Source: Halomonas sp. KAO (GTDB lineage: Bacteria > Pseudomonadota > Gammaproteobacteria > Pseudomonadales > Halomonadaceae). From it: 63,613 nt of DNA. The first letter of the stretch is position 1; each line of letters opens with the position of its first letter. Shown piece after piece: positions 1 to 9,146 of this stretch. The position numbers and the translations under genes were made by a program. A model generated the notes under the pieces. That model worked only from the letters and a program-made list of their open reading frames with translations, was not told the origin of the DNA and did no database searches. The DNA lies in NCBI RefSeq assembly GCF_015595025.1, contig NZ_JADNRL010000019.1:357354-420966 (forward strand). The letters run 5' to 3'.

Positions 1-35
1 TCCTGGCGGGGCTTTGTGGTTTCTGACGTCTCCAC

Positions 36-108
36 GCAGGAGCTCGATTTATCGCGTGATGGTTTCAATCGCCGGTATGCCGGGCCACCGATAAATCCGG
101 CTCCTACG
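36..108. repeat. Two REP-like palindromes downstream of the HAD phosphatase gene
   Basis: Two copies of the window's main short repeat lie here. The first, 36-60, is a forward copy with one altered arm (GCAGGAGCTCGATTTATCGC). The second, 86-108, is in reverse orientation and ends CCGGCTCCTACG. The pair is head-to-head, as REP elements often are. A separate 10-bp inverted repeat (CTGATCCGGC / GCCGGATCAG, 112-134) follows and contains the TGA stop of the adjacent minus-strand gene. It may act as that gene's terminator hairpin. Confidence 0.75.
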
Positions 109-128
109 TCTGATCCGGCGCAGCCGGA

Positions 129-782
129 TCAGCGCAGGCTCATGATCCGCCAGCCGCGGGTCTCGGCGGCCTCGCGCAGGGTGTCGTCGGGGTCGACGGC
201 CACCGGGTACTCGACGACCTCCAGCAGCGGCAGGTCATTGTGAGAGTCGCTGTAGAACCAGGCCTCGTCGAGGGTCAGGTCCTTGTCGCTCAGCCACTCA
301 TCCAGACGCTTTACCTTGCCCTCGCGGTAGCTTGGGGTGCCGCTCACCTTGCCGGTGTAGTGCCCGTCGAGGATCTCGGGCTCCACCGCGATCAGGTCAT
401 CGACCCCCAGGCGCTCGGCGATGGGGCCGGTGATAAAGCGGTTGGTGGCGGTGATGATCAGCAGGGTGTCGCCCCTGGAGCGGTGGCGGGCCAGCAGCTC
501 CTCCCCCTTGGGCAGGATGTTCGGCTCGATCTTGCTGGCCATGAACTGCTGATGCCAGGCGGCGAGCTGCTCCGGGCTGTTCTCGGCCAGGGGCCTGAGC
601 GCCACCTCGAGAAACGCCTGGATATCCAGGGTGCCGGCCTCGTAATCGGCCATGAAGCGGTCGTTGGCCTCGCGGTAGGCCACTGGGTCGACGGCGCCCT
701 GCTCGAGCAGGAACTCGCCCCAGGCATGATCGCTGTCGATCGACAGCAGAGTGTTGTCCAGGTCGAAGATGGCCAGACTCAC
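129..782 (-). CDS. HAD-IB family phosphatase (possible histidinol-phosphatase)
   Basis: A 217-residue HAD-superfamily hydrolase. The first motif, FDLDNTLL, lies at the extreme N-terminus and carries the nucleophile Asp. Later motifs include the IITATNRF segment (motif II) and the [10 protein letters not shown] segment (motif IV, Mg binding). I chose the GTG at 782 because GGAGAG lies 5 nt upstream and motif I should sit within about 10 residues of the start. An upstream ATG at 854 adds an unlikely basic extension. The gene is divergent from rppH, as in Pseudomonas, where the equivalent gene (PA0335) has been linked, from memory, to histidinol-phosphate phosphatase activity in histidine synthesis. 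That activity is an inference from context. A generic phosphoserine-type phosphatase is the alternative. Confidence 0.85.
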   Translation of the reverse strand: MSLAIFDLDNTLLSIDSDHAWGEFLLEQGAVDPVAYREANDRFMADYEAGTLDIQAFLEVALRPLAENSPEQLAAWHQQFMASKIEPNILPKGEELLARHRSRGDTLLIITATNRFITGPIAERLGVDDLIAVEPEILDGHYTGKVSGTPSYREGKVKRLDEWLSDKDLTLDEAWFYSDSHNDLPLLEVVEYPVAVDPDDTLREAAETRGWRIMSLR

Positions 783-935
783 AGAGACTCTCCAGGGTTG
801 CTGACGGGATGGGGGAAAGCCGGCGATTATGGCAGATGCCGTGTTTCGCTGCATCTTGCGGCGGAAGGCGTATTGATGCGCTTCACGGCCTTGTGGAAGA
901 ATGGCTGCAATACTGGTTTCAACAAGGTGAAGTCC

Positions 936-1427
936 GTGATCGACGCTGACGGCTTTCGCCCCAACGTTGGCATCATCATCGCCAACGACCAGGGGCAGCT
1001 GCTTTGGGCGCGTCGTGTAGGGCAGAATGCGTGGCAGTTCCCCCAGGGAGGCATCAAGTCTGACGAGACACCCAAACAGGCGCTATTTCGAGAGCTCCAC
1101 GAGGAGATCGGCCTGACGGCCGAAGACGTCGAGATTCTTGCCTGCACCCGGGGTTGGCTACGTTATCGCCTGCCGCGACGCATGATTCGCACGCATTCCA
1201 GGCCGGTGTGTATCGGCCAGAAACAGAAGTGGTTCCTGCTCCGGATCCGCTGTCAGGAGAGCCAGATCTGCATGGATCTCTCCGAGAAGCCGGAGTTCGA
1301 CGGCTGGCGCTGGGTCAGCTACTGGCACCCGCTGGCCCAGGTGGTGCCCTTCAAGCGAGAGGTGTACCGCCGTGCCCTGAAGGAGCTTTCGCCGCGGGCC
1401 CAACGCCTGGCGCTGGGCCATGGTTAG
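936..1427 (+). CDS. rppH: RNA pyrophosphohydrolase RppH
   Basis: Nudix hydrolase that removes pyrophosphate from 5'-triphosphorylated RNA and so starts RNase E-dependent mRNA decay. The 163-residue protein opens [15 protein letters not shown], the family N-terminus. It has a full Nudix box from [20 protein letters not shown] to IGL, then the basic RLPRRMIR segment typical of RppH. The GTG at 936 is preferred because AAGGTGA lies 5 nt before it and it aligns with the family start. The frame is open far upstream, but that stretch is antisense to the HAD gene. The gene is followed by ptsP after 87 nt, the conserved rppH-ptsP pairing. Confidence 0.95.
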   Translation: MIDADGFRPNVGIIIANDQGQLLWARRVGQNAWQFPQGGIKSDETPKQALFRELHEEIGLTAEDVEILACTRGWLRYRLPRRMIRTHSRPVCIGQKQKWFLLRIRCQESQICMDLSEKPEFDGWRWVSYWHPLAQVVPFKREVYRRALKELSPRAQRLALGHG

Positions 1428-1514
1428 TCCACCTGGAGGGCTGAGCCCCGACCGCAACACACGATAACAGCGCGATACGACAGCGCTAACCAACAACAGG
1501 GATACCCACTCGAC

Positions 1515-3773
1515 ATGCTCGAGGTCTTGCGCCGCATCATCCAGGAAGTCAACGGGGCCCGCAGCCTGGAGGCGGCGCTCTCTACCATGGTGCGGCGCAT
1601 TCGCAAGGCGATGCAGACCGATGTCTGCTCCTTCTATCTCTTCGATGAAGAGATAGATCGCCTGGTGCTGATGGAGACCATCGGCCTGCGCAGCCAGGCG
1701 GTGGGGCAGGTGAGCCTGCCCGTCGGCGAGGGCCTGGTGGGGCTGGTGGCCATGCGGGAGGAGCCGCTCAATCTCGAGGACGCCCAGGCGCATCCACAAT
1801 TTCGCTACTTCGAATCCACCGGCGAGGAGCGCTACTCCAGTTTCCTCGGCGTGCCCATCATCCACCAGCGCCGCATGCTCGGCGTGCTGGTGGTACAGCA
1901 GGCCGAGAAACGCCGCTACGGCGAGGAGGACGAGGCGTTTCTGGTGACCATGGCCGCTCAACTGGGTGGCGTGCTGGCCCATGCCCTGGTCACCGGCAAC
2001 CTGACCCGGCCTGGCCTGCAGGGGCAGGTGCAGTTCAAGGGCGTGGCCGCCTCGCCGGGCATGGCGATCGGCGAGGCGGTGGTGATCGCCGCCCCCGCCG
2101 ACCTCGACAGCGTGCCCGACCTGATCCCGACCGACGCCGAATACGAGATCGCCCGCCTCAATGAGGCGATAGATCGCGTGCGCGAGGAGATCCGCGCCGC
2201 CGGCGCCCGCCTGGCCAGCCGCATCTCGGCCCAGGAGCTGGCGCTGTTCGAGGTCTACCAGCAGATGCTCAGCGAGACGGCGCTCTCCCAGGAGGTGGAG
2301 AAGCGCATCCGCGAGGGACAGTGGGCCCCGGGCGCCCTGGCCGATGTGGTCAAACGCCATGTGCAGTACCTGGAACGCGTCGATGATGACTATCTGCGTG
2401 AGCGTTCGGCGGATGTGCGCGACCTGGGGCGTCGGGTGCTGGCCCACCTGCAGGAGGAGACCCCCCAGACTCCCCGGATCTACCCCGAGCGCACCATCCT
2501 GGTGGGTGACGAGCTGAGCGCGGCGCTGCTCGGTGAGGTGCCGCGCGACAAGCTGGTCGGCCTGGTCTCGGTGCGCGGTTCGAGCACCTCGCATGTGGCG
2601 ATTCTGGCGCGTGCCATGGGCATTCCCACGGTGCTGGGCATGGTCGACCTGCCGCTGCCGAGGCTCTCCGGCGAGCAGCTGATCCTCGATGGCCACCGTG
2701 GGCGGTTATACATGCGTCCCGGTGCCGACCTGCTGACCCACTACGAGGGCATGATCAGCGAGGAGGCGGCGTTGGCCGAGGTGCTCGAGCACGAGCAGCA
2801 CCTGCCCAGCTGCACCCCGGATGGCCACGCCATGCCGTTGATGGTCAACACCGGCCTGGCGGTGGACGCGGTGGCCTCGCTCAAGCCGCGTATCAGCGGG
2901 GTGGGGCTCTACCGCACCGAGGTGCCCTTCATGGTCACCGAACGCTTCCCCGGCGAGCAGGAGCAGACCCGCCTCTATCGTGACCAGCTCGAGAGCTTTG
3001 CCCCCCTGCCGGTGGTCATGCGCACCCTGGATATCGGTGGCGACAAGGACCTGCCCTACTTTCCCATCGAGGAGGCCAACCCCTTCCTCGGCTGGCGGGG
3101 AATCCGCGTCACCCTCGATCACCCCGAGGTGCTGATGGTCCAGCTGCGCGCCATGTTGCGTGCCTCCCAGGGGCTCGACAACCTGCAGATACTGCTGCCC
3201 ATGATCACCAATGTCGACGAGGTCGACACCGCCCAGCGTTTGATCAAACGCGCCATCGTCGAGTTGAGCGAGGAGGGTGTGGTGGTGCCGCAGCCCAGGG
3301 TGGGGGTGATGATCGAGGTGCCGGCCACGCTCTACCAGCTCGATGCCCTGGCCGCGCGGGCCGATTTCTTCTCGGTCGGCAGCAATGACCTGACCCAGTA
3401 CCTGCTGGCGGTGGATCGCAACAACCCGCGGGTCGCCGACCTCTATGACGCCTGCCATCCCGCGGTGCTCTCCGCCATGGCCCTGCTGGCCAGCGAGTCG
3501 CGCCGGCTCGAGATGCCGGTCTCGGTGTGCGGTGAGCTGGCCGGTGACCCTGCCGGTGCGATCCTGTTGATGGGCATGGGCTTCGGCGCACTCTCCATGA
3601 ACGCCCCCAGTCTGCCGCGGGTACGCGCCGCCATCCGTCGGGTACCGCTCAAGGATGCTCGGGAGCTGGTCGACCAGACCCTGCGCCTCGATAGCCCCGA
3701 CGAGGTGCGCCGCCATCTCAATCAACGCATTGGCGAATGGGAGCTCGCCCACCTGATGCCGCCGCGGGATTGA
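1515..3773 (+). CDS. ptsP: Phosphoenolpyruvate-protein phosphotransferase PtsP (EI-Ntr)
   Basis: First enzyme of the nitrogen-related PTS. It takes phosphate from PEP and passes it to NPr (PtsO) and then EIIA-Ntr. The 752 residues show an N-terminal GAF domain (about 1-160), an EI N-terminal domain, the phospho-His swivelling segment GSSTSHVAILARAMGIPTV (His near 365), and the PEP-binding TIM barrel with DIGGDKDLPYF, SVGSNDLTQYLLAVDRNNP and the VCGELAGDP active-site loop. The length is normal for PtsP. The TGA stop at 3771-3773 abuts a REP element whose core starts on its last base. Confidence 0.96.
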   Translation: MLEVLRRIIQEVNGARSLEAALSTMVRRIRKAMQTDVCSFYLFDEEIDRLVLMETIGLRSQAVGQVSLPVGEGLVGLVAMREEPLNLEDAQAHPQFRYFESTGEERYSSFLGVPIIHQRRMLGVLVVQQAEKRRYGEEDEAFLVTMAAQLGGVLAHALVTGNLTRPGLQGQVQFKGVAASPGMAIGEAVVIAAPADLDSVPDLIPTDAEYEIARLNEAIDRVREEIRAAGARLASRISAQELALFEVYQQMLSETALSQEVEKRIREGQWAPGALADVVKRHVQYLERVDDDYLRERSADVRDLGRRVLAHLQEETPQTPRIYPERTILVGDELSAALLGEVPRDKLVGLVSVRGSSTSHVAILARAMGIPTVLGMVDLPLPRLSGEQLILDGHRGRLYMRPGADLLTHYEGMISEEAALAEVLEHEQHLPSCTPDGHAMPLMVNTGLAVDAVASLKPRISGVGLYRTEVPFMVTERFPGEQEQTRLYRDQLESFAPLPVVMRTLDIGGDKDLPYFPIEEANPFLGWRGIRVTLDHPEVLMVQLRAMLRASQGLDNLQILLPMITNVDEVDTAQRLIKRAIVELSEEGVVVPQPRVGVMIEVPATLYQLDALAARADFFSVGSNDLTQYLLAVDRNNPRVADLYDACHPAVLSAMALLASESRRLEMPVSVCGELAGDPAGAILLMGMGFGALSMNAPSLPRVRAAIRRVPLKDARELVDQTLRLDSPDEVRRHLNQRIGEWELAHLMPPRD

Positions 3774-3945
3774 TCGCCCGATAAATCGGGCTCCTACAGG
3801 GTGGTATGCCTCCGGCCTCGTGGTATGGCCTCCTGTCTGGTAGGCGCGCGATGTATCACGTGATGGCCCACCGATCGCCCGATAATTCGGGCTCCTGCAA
3901 GTTGGTATGCCCCCGGCCTCGTAGGAGCGCGATTTATCGCGCGAT
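3773..3945. repeat. Cluster of four REP-like palindromes between ptsP and the NRDE gene
   Basis: The copies are 3773-3798 (reverse, ATCGCCCGATAAATCGGGCT start), about 3840-3864 (forward and degraded, GTATCACG in the centre), 3871-3900 (reverse, AATT centre) and 3921-3945 (forward, GTAGGAGCGCGATTTATCGC). The two genes are convergent, so the array may also work as a bidirectional terminator. The last copy overlaps the end of the NRDE coding sequence. Confidence 0.8.
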
Positions 3946-4698
3946 CAAAAAGGTCTCGCCCTCGGCTTTGCCCCCTGGCCCGAAGCGTTTCTCACCGATC
4001 TCCATGCGGCCGCTGGCGTGCCAGTTCAGCCAGGTCGTGGCGCGGGTGCCATAGGTGTCGCCGATGATAAAGGGCGAGGAGAGGGTGCGCTCCAGCTCGA
4101 GCCCCACGCCGGTATCCGGCAGGTTGTGGTCATCGGCGGGGCGCGAGTCGGCCATCGCCGCCAGGGCATCATCGGGCCAGCGCCCATGCCGAAGGGCGTG
4201 GCCGAGCCCCCGGCGGGCCTCGATCAACTTCGGCCAGGGGGTGTTAAGGGCGGCATTGGAGAGGCCGTGGAGGCCGGGCGGGACCTCGCGCAGCCAGGCC
4301 CCTTCGAAACCGCGGTGCAGGTGCCACAATCGTTTGCCATCGCCGGCCAGCAGATTGAAGCCGGCATAGCGCAGCGCCTCGCCACGCTCCAGGTGTGCCA
4401 GCCAGTCGCCGAGCTCGGGCTGGGTCAAGGCGTCATGGACCAGGCCGCCGCGACTCGGCGCACCGTCGGGCACTCTCAGGCGCGGGTCGCGCACATTGGT
4501 GACCGCGGCGAAGCGCCCTCGGCGGTGAACCGCCAGCCAGGTGCCGCCGGCTTCCAGGTCGCGTCCGCCGACAATATCGGGGGCGTCGTCCCAGACGGCC
4601 AGCGGGGCGGCGGGGCGGGCGTGGAATTCATCGCGGTTGGCGACCAGGCGCAGTGGCCAGGCGTCGCCCGGGCGATGGTCGAAGGCAATCAGGCACAT
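3934..4698 (-). CDS. NRDE (TANGO2-like) family protein
   Basis: A 254-residue protein with the family hallmark Asn-Arg-Asp-Glu near the N-terminus (LVANRDEFHARP), an N-terminal MCLIAFDHRP and a later GGTWLAVHRRGRFAAVTNVRD block. The N-terminus, with Cys2, resembles an Ntn-hydrolase fold. Human TANGO2 and bacterial homologues have been connected to heme handling, but the activity of this protein is unknown. The C-terminal codons Ile-Ala-Arg and the TAA stop come from a REP element (GATCGCGCGATAAAT on this strand), so the original 3' end has probably been replaced. The gene is divergent from the response regulator gene at 4803. Confidence 0.85.
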   Translation of the reverse strand: MCLIAFDHRPGDAWPLRLVANRDEFHARPAAPLAVWDDAPDIVGGRDLEAGGTWLAVHRRGRFAAVTNVRDPRLRVPDGAPSRGGLVHDALTQPELGDWLAHLERGEALRYAGFNLLAGDGKRLWHLHRGFEGAWLREVPPGLHGLSNAALNTPWPKLIEARRGLGHALRHGRWPDDALAAMADSRPADDHNLPDTGVGLELERTLSSPFIIGDTYGTRATTWLNWHASGRMEIGEKRFGPGGKAEGETFLIAR

Positions 4699-4802
4699 GC
4701 GGCCAGCTTAGCGGCTCGGCACCGGGCGGGGAACCCCGCGATGACAGCGGCCACGGGCCGGCGTACACTCAGCCCCCACCCCGATAACGGCAAACAGGAC
4801 GC

Positions 4803-5810
4803 ATGCGAGACGAGGCACGCGGCGCTTGGCGCCCTTCACCCCTTATCATGGCGGCGCTACTGCTCCAGCTGGCCCTGCTGGTCGTCGGTATACTCCTTCT
4901 GCTGTATGCCGGCGGTGGAGCCTCGACCTGGCTGATGGCCCTGCTGCTGGGGTCGAGCTTCAATCTGCTACTGGTGGTGCTGCAGCCGTGTCGTTGGGCT
5001 CGGGGTCAGCTGAAAGCCCCGGACGAACCGCTAGCCAAGCGGCCAGATGCACACGCCGTGAAGCCGGACACCGTTGCCGAGCCCACGGCGACGGAGGCAC
5101 GGCTTCGCCGCCAGGTACGTGATCTCCAGGATGATCTCGCCCACCGCAAGCAGAGGCTTTCCCGGCTGATGGCGGGGCGTGAACGGACTCGCGAGTCGTC
5201 GCGGCTGAAATCCGACTATCTGAGCCTGATGGGGCGCGAGCTGCGGCGTCTGCGCCTGAGGCTCGACGAACTCGCCAGCGAGCATGCATCAAACCCTGAT
5301 GCCGATGCCTCCATGGTCGATGAGCTACGCGAGCGTCTTGCCGGAATGAATGAGCTGCTCGAAGGTTTGGTCGGGGAGGGCGGTTCGTCCTCGACGCGGC
5401 CGACCGCTCGACAGGGGCGGGTGTTGATCGTCGACGACGGCCCGGTCAACCTGATGCTGGCTCAGCAGGTGCTGGAGCGCGAAGGGCTCAGGGTCACCGC
5501 GGTCACCTCGGGGAGCGAGGCCCTGGCGTGTCAGGCGCAGGAACACTTCGACCTGGTGCTGATGGATATCTTTATGGAGGGCATGGACGGCATGGAGACG
5601 AGCCGCCGCTGGCGTGAGCAGGAGCGAATCGGACACGTGGCAAGTGGCAGCGTGCTGGTCGCGCTGACCGCCAACGTTAGCGACGATGATCGCCGGCGTT
5701 TCATCGAGGCGGGACTGGATGACGTTCTAGCCAAGCCCTATCGCCCCCAGGAGCTGGTCGAGCGGGTCACCCGCTGGCTGCCCGAGCACCTCGCGGAGCC
5801 AGAGGCATGA
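4803..5810 (+). CDS. Membrane-anchored response regulator, likely a collapsed hybrid histidine kinase
   Basis: This 335-residue protein has two transmembrane segments (about 13-36 and 43-61), a charged coiled coil (about 95-190) and a C-terminal receiver domain (about 205-328). The receiver looks intact: acidic pair D211/D212, phospho-acceptor D255 in LVLMDIF, T289 in ALTAN, and K311 in AKPY. Residues 133-150 (SRLKSDYLSLMGRELRRL) match a histidine-kinase H-box, but the usual Ser-His-Glu is Gly-Arg-Glu and no ATPase domain follows. It therefore cannot autophosphorylate and needs another donor. The start ATG has AGGA 5 nt upstream. It overlaps the TauE gene by ATGA. Its output is unknown. Confidence 0.85.
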   Translation: MRDEARGAWRPSPLIMAALLLQLALLVVGILLLLYAGGGASTWLMALLLGSSFNLLLVVLQPCRWARGQLKAPDEPLAKRPDAHAVKPDTVAEPTATEARLRRQVRDLQDDLAHRKQRLSRLMAGRERTRESSRLKSDYLSLMGRELRRLRLRLDELASEHASNPDADASMVDELRERLAGMNELLEGLVGEGGSSSTRPTARQGRVLIVDDGPVNLMLAQQVLEREGLRVTAVTSGSEALACQAQEHFDLVLMDIFMEGMDGMETSRRWREQERIGHVASGSVLVALTANVSDDDRRRFIEAGLDDVLAKPYRPQELVERVTRWLPEHLAEPEA

Positions 5811-6604
5811 GCACATTATTGCTGGTCTTCGTCGGCTACCTGGCGCTGGGCGCCGTCGCCGGGACCCTGGCCGGGCTGTTCGGGGTCGGGGGAGGGCTGA
5901 TCATCGTGCCGGCCCTGGTCGTGGCGTTCGGTGTTCAGGGGGTGGCCCCGGAGGTCACCATGCACCTGGCGGTGGGCACCTCGCTTGCCACCATCGTGGT
6001 GACCGGCGCCTCCTCGGCCTGGAGTCATTACCATCGCGGCAGCATCCACCGGCAGTGGTTTCTGGCCCTGCTGCCCGGGCTGCTGCTGGGAGCCATTGCC
6101 GGCGTATTCGTCGCCGATGGCCTCTCCGCGGGGAGCCTGGGCACCCTGTTCGGGGTATTCGTGCTGGTGATGGCGGTGCGCATGGCCCTCTCGCGCGGCC
6201 CCCGCCCCGGCAGCGCGGCACCGGGACGGGCGATCATGGCCGCCGCCGGTGGGGTGATCGGTGGTATCTCGGCACTGTTCGGCATCGGCGGCGGCACCCT
6301 CTGCGTGCCCTGGCTGACGCGCTGTGGTGCACCGCTGACCCAGGCCGTGGGCACCTCGGCCGCCTGCGGCATTCCGATTGCCCTGTTTGGCGCGGCTACC
6401 TTTGCGGTGCTCGGCTGGGGCAATGCCCTGCTTCCCGCCGGGGCTACCGGCTTCGTGATGTGGCCGGCGTTGCTGGGCATCGTGCTCGCCAGCGTGCCCT
6501 GCGCCCGCCTCGGTGTGCTGCTGGCCCACCGTTTGCCCGCTCGTGTACTGCGCCTGGCCTTCGCTGCCCTGCTGGCCTCGGTCGGCCTGACCTTCGTGTT
6601 ATAG
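5807..6604 (+). CDS. TauE/SafE family sulfite exporter-like membrane protein
   Basis: A 265-residue polytopic membrane protein of the TauE/SafE family, with about eight hydrophobic helices in two related halves. Each half carries the Gly-rich signature: GLFGVGGGLIIVPALV near 25-40 and ALFGIGGGTLCVPWL near 155-170. The family exports sulfite, sulfoacetate or related organosulfur anions, but the substrate here cannot be read from sequence. It overlaps the upstream response regulator by four bases (ATGA), so the two are co-translated. Gene position matches the TauE gene before lgt in Pseudomonas. Confidence 0.88.
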   Translation: MSTLLLVFVGYLALGAVAGTLAGLFGVGGGLIIVPALVVAFGVQGVAPEVTMHLAVGTSLATIVVTGASSAWSHYHRGSIHRQWFLALLPGLLLGAIAGVFVADGLSAGSLGTLFGVFVLVMAVRMALSRGPRPGSAAPGRAIMAAAGGVIGGISALFGIGGGTLCVPWLTRCGAPLTQAVGTSAACGIPIALFGAATFAVLGWGNALLPAGATGFVMWPALLGIVLASVPCARLGVLLAHRLPARVLRLAFAALLASVGLTFVL

Positions 6605-6706
6605 CTTTAAGCTGTAAGTTAAAAGCTATAAGCTCTAAGAAAACCTCTTGCCGCTAGGCTTGGTGTTTATATCTTGGCTTACGGCTTCCAGCGTTTAAGG
6701 ATTTCC
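6605..6706 (+). other. AT-rich spacer with degenerate AAGCT repeats before lgt
   Basis: From 6605 to about 6640 the sequence is unusually AT-rich for this genome and built from short near-repeats (GCTTTAAGCTGTAAG, AAAGCTATAAGCTCTAAG). Decayed pieces of similar text recur near 51687 (GAGCTTACGGCTTTTAGC) and 56434 (ATAAGCTCGGCTTGCGG). There is no coding potential. It may be a small repeat remnant. The lgt ribosome-binding site (AAGG, 6697-6700) lies at the end. Confidence 0.45.
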
Positions 6707-7498
6707 ATGCTTTCCTACCCTGATATCGATCCCGTGGCGATCTCCCTTGGCCCCTTCCAGGTGCACTGGTATGGCCTGATGTATGTGGTGGGCTTTGTCG
6801 CCGCCTGGCTCCTGGGGCGCCACCGCGCCGCGCGAATCGGCCTGAACCAGGACGATATCGGAGACCTGATCTTCTACGCCGCCCTGGGGGTCGTGCTGGG
6901 CGGCCGACTGGGCTATGCGCTCTTCTACGGCCTCGACCAGTGGCTGGCCGATCCATTGTGGATCGTGCGGGTGTGGGATGGCGGCATGAGTTTCCATGGC
7001 GGCCTGCTCGGTGTGTTGGTGGCCATGTGGTGGTTTGCCAGGAAGAAGCGGCTGGCGTTCTTCACCCTTACCGATTTCGTGGCCCCGCTGGTGCCCATCG
7101 GTCTGGGGGCAGGGCGCATCGGCAACTTCATCAATCGCGAGCTTCCTGGCAGGGTGACCGAGATGCCCTGGGGCATGCCGTTCCCTGGCCTCGGGCCCGA
7201 GCCGCGCCACCCTTCGTCGCTTTATGAAGCGGCCCTCGAAGGGGCGGTCCTGTTTATCGTGCTGTGGCTCGTCACCGCCACACCGCGCCGCCGCGGCCTG
7301 GCCTCGGGGCTCTTCCTGGTGCTCTATGGCGCCTTCCGCTTCCTGGTGGAGTTCTACCGCCTGCCGGATGCCCATATCGGCTACCTGGCCTTCGGCTGGT
7401 TCACCATGGGCATGCTGTTGACGCTGCCGATGATCGCCGCGGGAGTGGCACTGATCGCCTGGTCGCGCCGCCAACCGGTGGATGCCAAGGTGGCGTAG
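6707..7498 (+). CDS. lgt: Prolipoprotein diacylglyceryl transferase Lgt
   Basis: Inner-membrane enzyme that moves diacylglycerol from phosphatidylglycerol to the lipobox Cys of prolipoproteins. The 263 residues begin [23 protein letters not shown] and contain the Lgt signature [14 protein letters not shown] plus the conserved HPSSLYEA and about seven membrane helices. I chose the ATG at 6707 (AAGG 6 nt upstream) over the ATG at 6674, because the family starts here. The stop codon TAG at 7496-7498 is the first part of a REP element (GTAGGAGCGCG), so the repeat defines the C-terminus. Confidence 0.95.
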   Translation: MLSYPDIDPVAISLGPFQVHWYGLMYVVGFVAAWLLGRHRAARIGLNQDDIGDLIFYAALGVVLGGRLGYALFYGLDQWLADPLWIVRVWDGGMSFHGGLLGVLVAMWWFARKKRLAFFTLTDFVAPLVPIGLGAGRIGNFINRELPGRVTEMPWGMPFPGLGPEPRHPSSLYEAALEGAVLFIVLWLVTATPRRRGLASGLFLVLYGAFRFLVEFYRLPDAHIGYLAFGWFTMGMLLTLPMIAAGVALIAWSRRQPVDAKVA

Positions 7499-7584
7499 GA
7501 GCGCGATTTATCGCGTGATATCCGGCCTCCCATCGCTGAGATGTGGGGCCACCGATCTCGTAGGAGCGCGATTTATCGTGCGAT
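7495..7584 (+). repeat. Two direct REP-like palindromes between lgt and thyA
   Basis: Copies at 7495-7519 and 7560-7584 have the same orientation, each GTAGGAGCGCGATTTATCG followed by CGTGAT or TGCGAT. They are spaced by 65 bp. The first supplies the lgt stop codon. The remaining stretch up to thyA shows no other gene. Confidence 0.8.
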
Positions 7585-7652
7585 GCGGGGCCTGCCATCG
7601 TCACCCCTGGACGTGTAGAATCCGCCTTCCAGCCACCCGCCCCGACGATACC

Positions 7653-8489
7653 GTGACCGACGATACTCAGCCCGCCTTCGAACAGCCCGCTCTTGAGCAG
7701 CCCTATCTCGACCTGATGCGTCAGGTGCTCGACCATGGTGTGGAGCGCGACGATCGCACCGGGGTAGGGACCCGTTCGCTCTTCGGCCACCAGATGCGCT
7801 TCGACCTGGCCCGCGGCTTTCCGCTGCTGACCACCAAGAAGCTCCACACCCGCTCGATCTTTCACGAGCTGCTGTGGTTCCTGGCCGGCGACACCAATAT
7901 CGGCTACCTCAAGGAACATGGCGTTCGTATCTGGGACGAGTGGGCCGATGCCAACGGCGACCTGGGGCCGATCTATGGCTATCAGTGGCGCAGCTGGCCC
8001 GATCCGCGCGGTGGCCACGTCGATCAGATCGCGGGTCTGCTCGAGCAGTTGCGGGTCAATCCCCGTTCGCGGCGCCTGATCGTCTCCGCCTGGAACCCCG
8101 CCCAGGTCGACGAGATGCAGCTGCCCCCTTGCCACTGCCTGTTCCAGTTCTACGTGGCCGAGGGGCGGCTCTCCTGCCAGCTCTACCAGCGTAGCGCCGA
8201 TATCTTCCTGGGCGTGCCCTTCAATATCGCCAGCTATGCGCTGCTGACCCAGATGATCGCCCAGGTGGCGGGGCTGGCGCCCGGCGAGTTTATCCACACC
8301 CTGGGCGACGCTCACCTCTATCTCAATCATCTGGAGCAAGCCGAGGAGCAGCTGTCGCGCGCGCCGCGCCCGGCGCCCCGTCTGGTGCTCGACCCAGGCG
8401 TCAAGGATCTCTTCGATTTTGGCATCGAGCATATCGCCATCGAGGGCTACGACCCTCACCCGCATATCAAGGCGGAGGTCGCCGTATGA
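7653..8489 (+). CDS. thyA: Thymidylate synthase ThyA
   Basis: Converts dUMP and methylene-tetrahydrofolate to dTMP and dihydrofolate. The 278-residue protein has the catalytic Cys in [13 protein letters not shown], the [15 protein letters not shown]-terminal motif, the folate-site [11 protein letters not shown] and the C-terminal [15 protein letters not shown]. No in-frame ATG precedes the conserved [12 protein letters not shown], so the GTG at 7653 is the best start, giving an extension of about 13 residues relative to E. coli. No clear Shine-Dalgarno is visible. It overlaps folA by ATGA, which couples dihydrofolate production with its reduction. Confidence 0.95.
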   Translation: MTDDTQPAFEQPALEQPYLDLMRQVLDHGVERDDRTGVGTRSLFGHQMRFDLARGFPLLTTKKLHTRSIFHELLWFLAGDTNIGYLKEHGVRIWDEWADANGDLGPIYGYQWRSWPDPRGGHVDQIAGLLEQLRVNPRSRRLIVSAWNPAQVDEMQLPPCHCLFQFYVAEGRLSCQLYQRSADIFLGVPFNIASYALLTQMIAQVAGLAPGEFIHTLGDAHLYLNHLEQAEEQLSRAPRPAPRLVLDPGVKDLFDFGIEHIAIEGYDPHPHIKAEVAV

Positions 8490-9043
8490 GTCAGGCCGAG
8501 CCAGTGAGCAATGAGCTTCTTATGGATGACACCCTGGTGCCCATCGCCATGATCGCCGCCATGGATCGCAACCGGGTGATCGGGGTCGACAACGCGCTAC
8601 CCTGGTACCTGCCCGAGGACCTCAAGTTCTTCAAGCGCATGACCCAGGCCAAGCCGCTGGTGATGGGACGCAAGACCTTCGACTCCATCGGCCGGCCGCT
8701 GCCCGGACGTCTGAATATCGTGGTGACCCGCGACCAGAGCTTTCAGCATGACGGTATCCGGGTCTGCCACGATATCGCCTCGGCGCTGACCCTGGCCGAC
8801 CAGCAGGCGACCATCGACGGGGTGGAGGAGATCATGGTGATGGGGGGCGCCGAGATCTATGCCCAGGCGCTGCCCTACGCCAGCCGCCTCTACCTCACGG
8901 AGGTGAATGTCGAGGTGGAGGGCGACGCCCGCTTCCCCGAGATCGACCCCGCCGAGTGGGTTGAGGTCCAACGGGTGGTCGGTAGCCCCGCCGAGGGCCA
9001 GCCCGCCTACGATTTCGTGGAGTACCGCCGTCGCGAAGAGTAG
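8486..9043 (+). CDS. folA: Dihydrofolate reductase FolA
   Basis: NADPH-dependent reduction of dihydrofolate, the partner step to ThyA. The 185 residues include [29 protein letters not shown] (Trp and Asp/Glu of the active site), [15 protein letters not shown] and the [11 protein letters not shown] cofactor loop. The first ATG overlaps the thyA stop and has GGAGG 7 nt upstream. A second ATG 12 codons later would match the E. coli start more closely, so the N-terminus is slightly uncertain. Confidence 0.95.
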   Translation: MSQAEPVSNELLMDDTLVPIAMIAAMDRNRVIGVDNALPWYLPEDLKFFKRMTQAKPLVMGRKTFDSIGRPLPGRLNIVVTRDQSFQHDGIRVCHDIASALTLADQQATIDGVEEIMVMGGAEIYAQALPYASRLYLTEVNVEVEGDARFPEIDPAEWVEVQRVVGSPAEGQPAYDFVEYRRREE

Positions 9044-9146
9044 CGCCGGGAAAATGTCGGTGCTTGAAGACATTTGTCATGGGCGCGCATCTGGCACAGA
9101 CTTGATGGCACTGCCTGTATCACAGAGCCTGTGGGAGGAGAACGGT

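Noticed and set aside
16..243. Short plus-strand frame at the left edge
   Set aside because: It crosses two REP copies and the antisense of the HAD phosphatase gene. No coding signature.
1158..3752. Long minus-strand open frames (1158-2696 and 2706-3752) antisense to ptsP
   Set aside because: They are His/Gln/Leu-rich translations of the opposite strand of a clear gene. High GC at third codon positions keeps such frames open. No motifs or ribosome sites.
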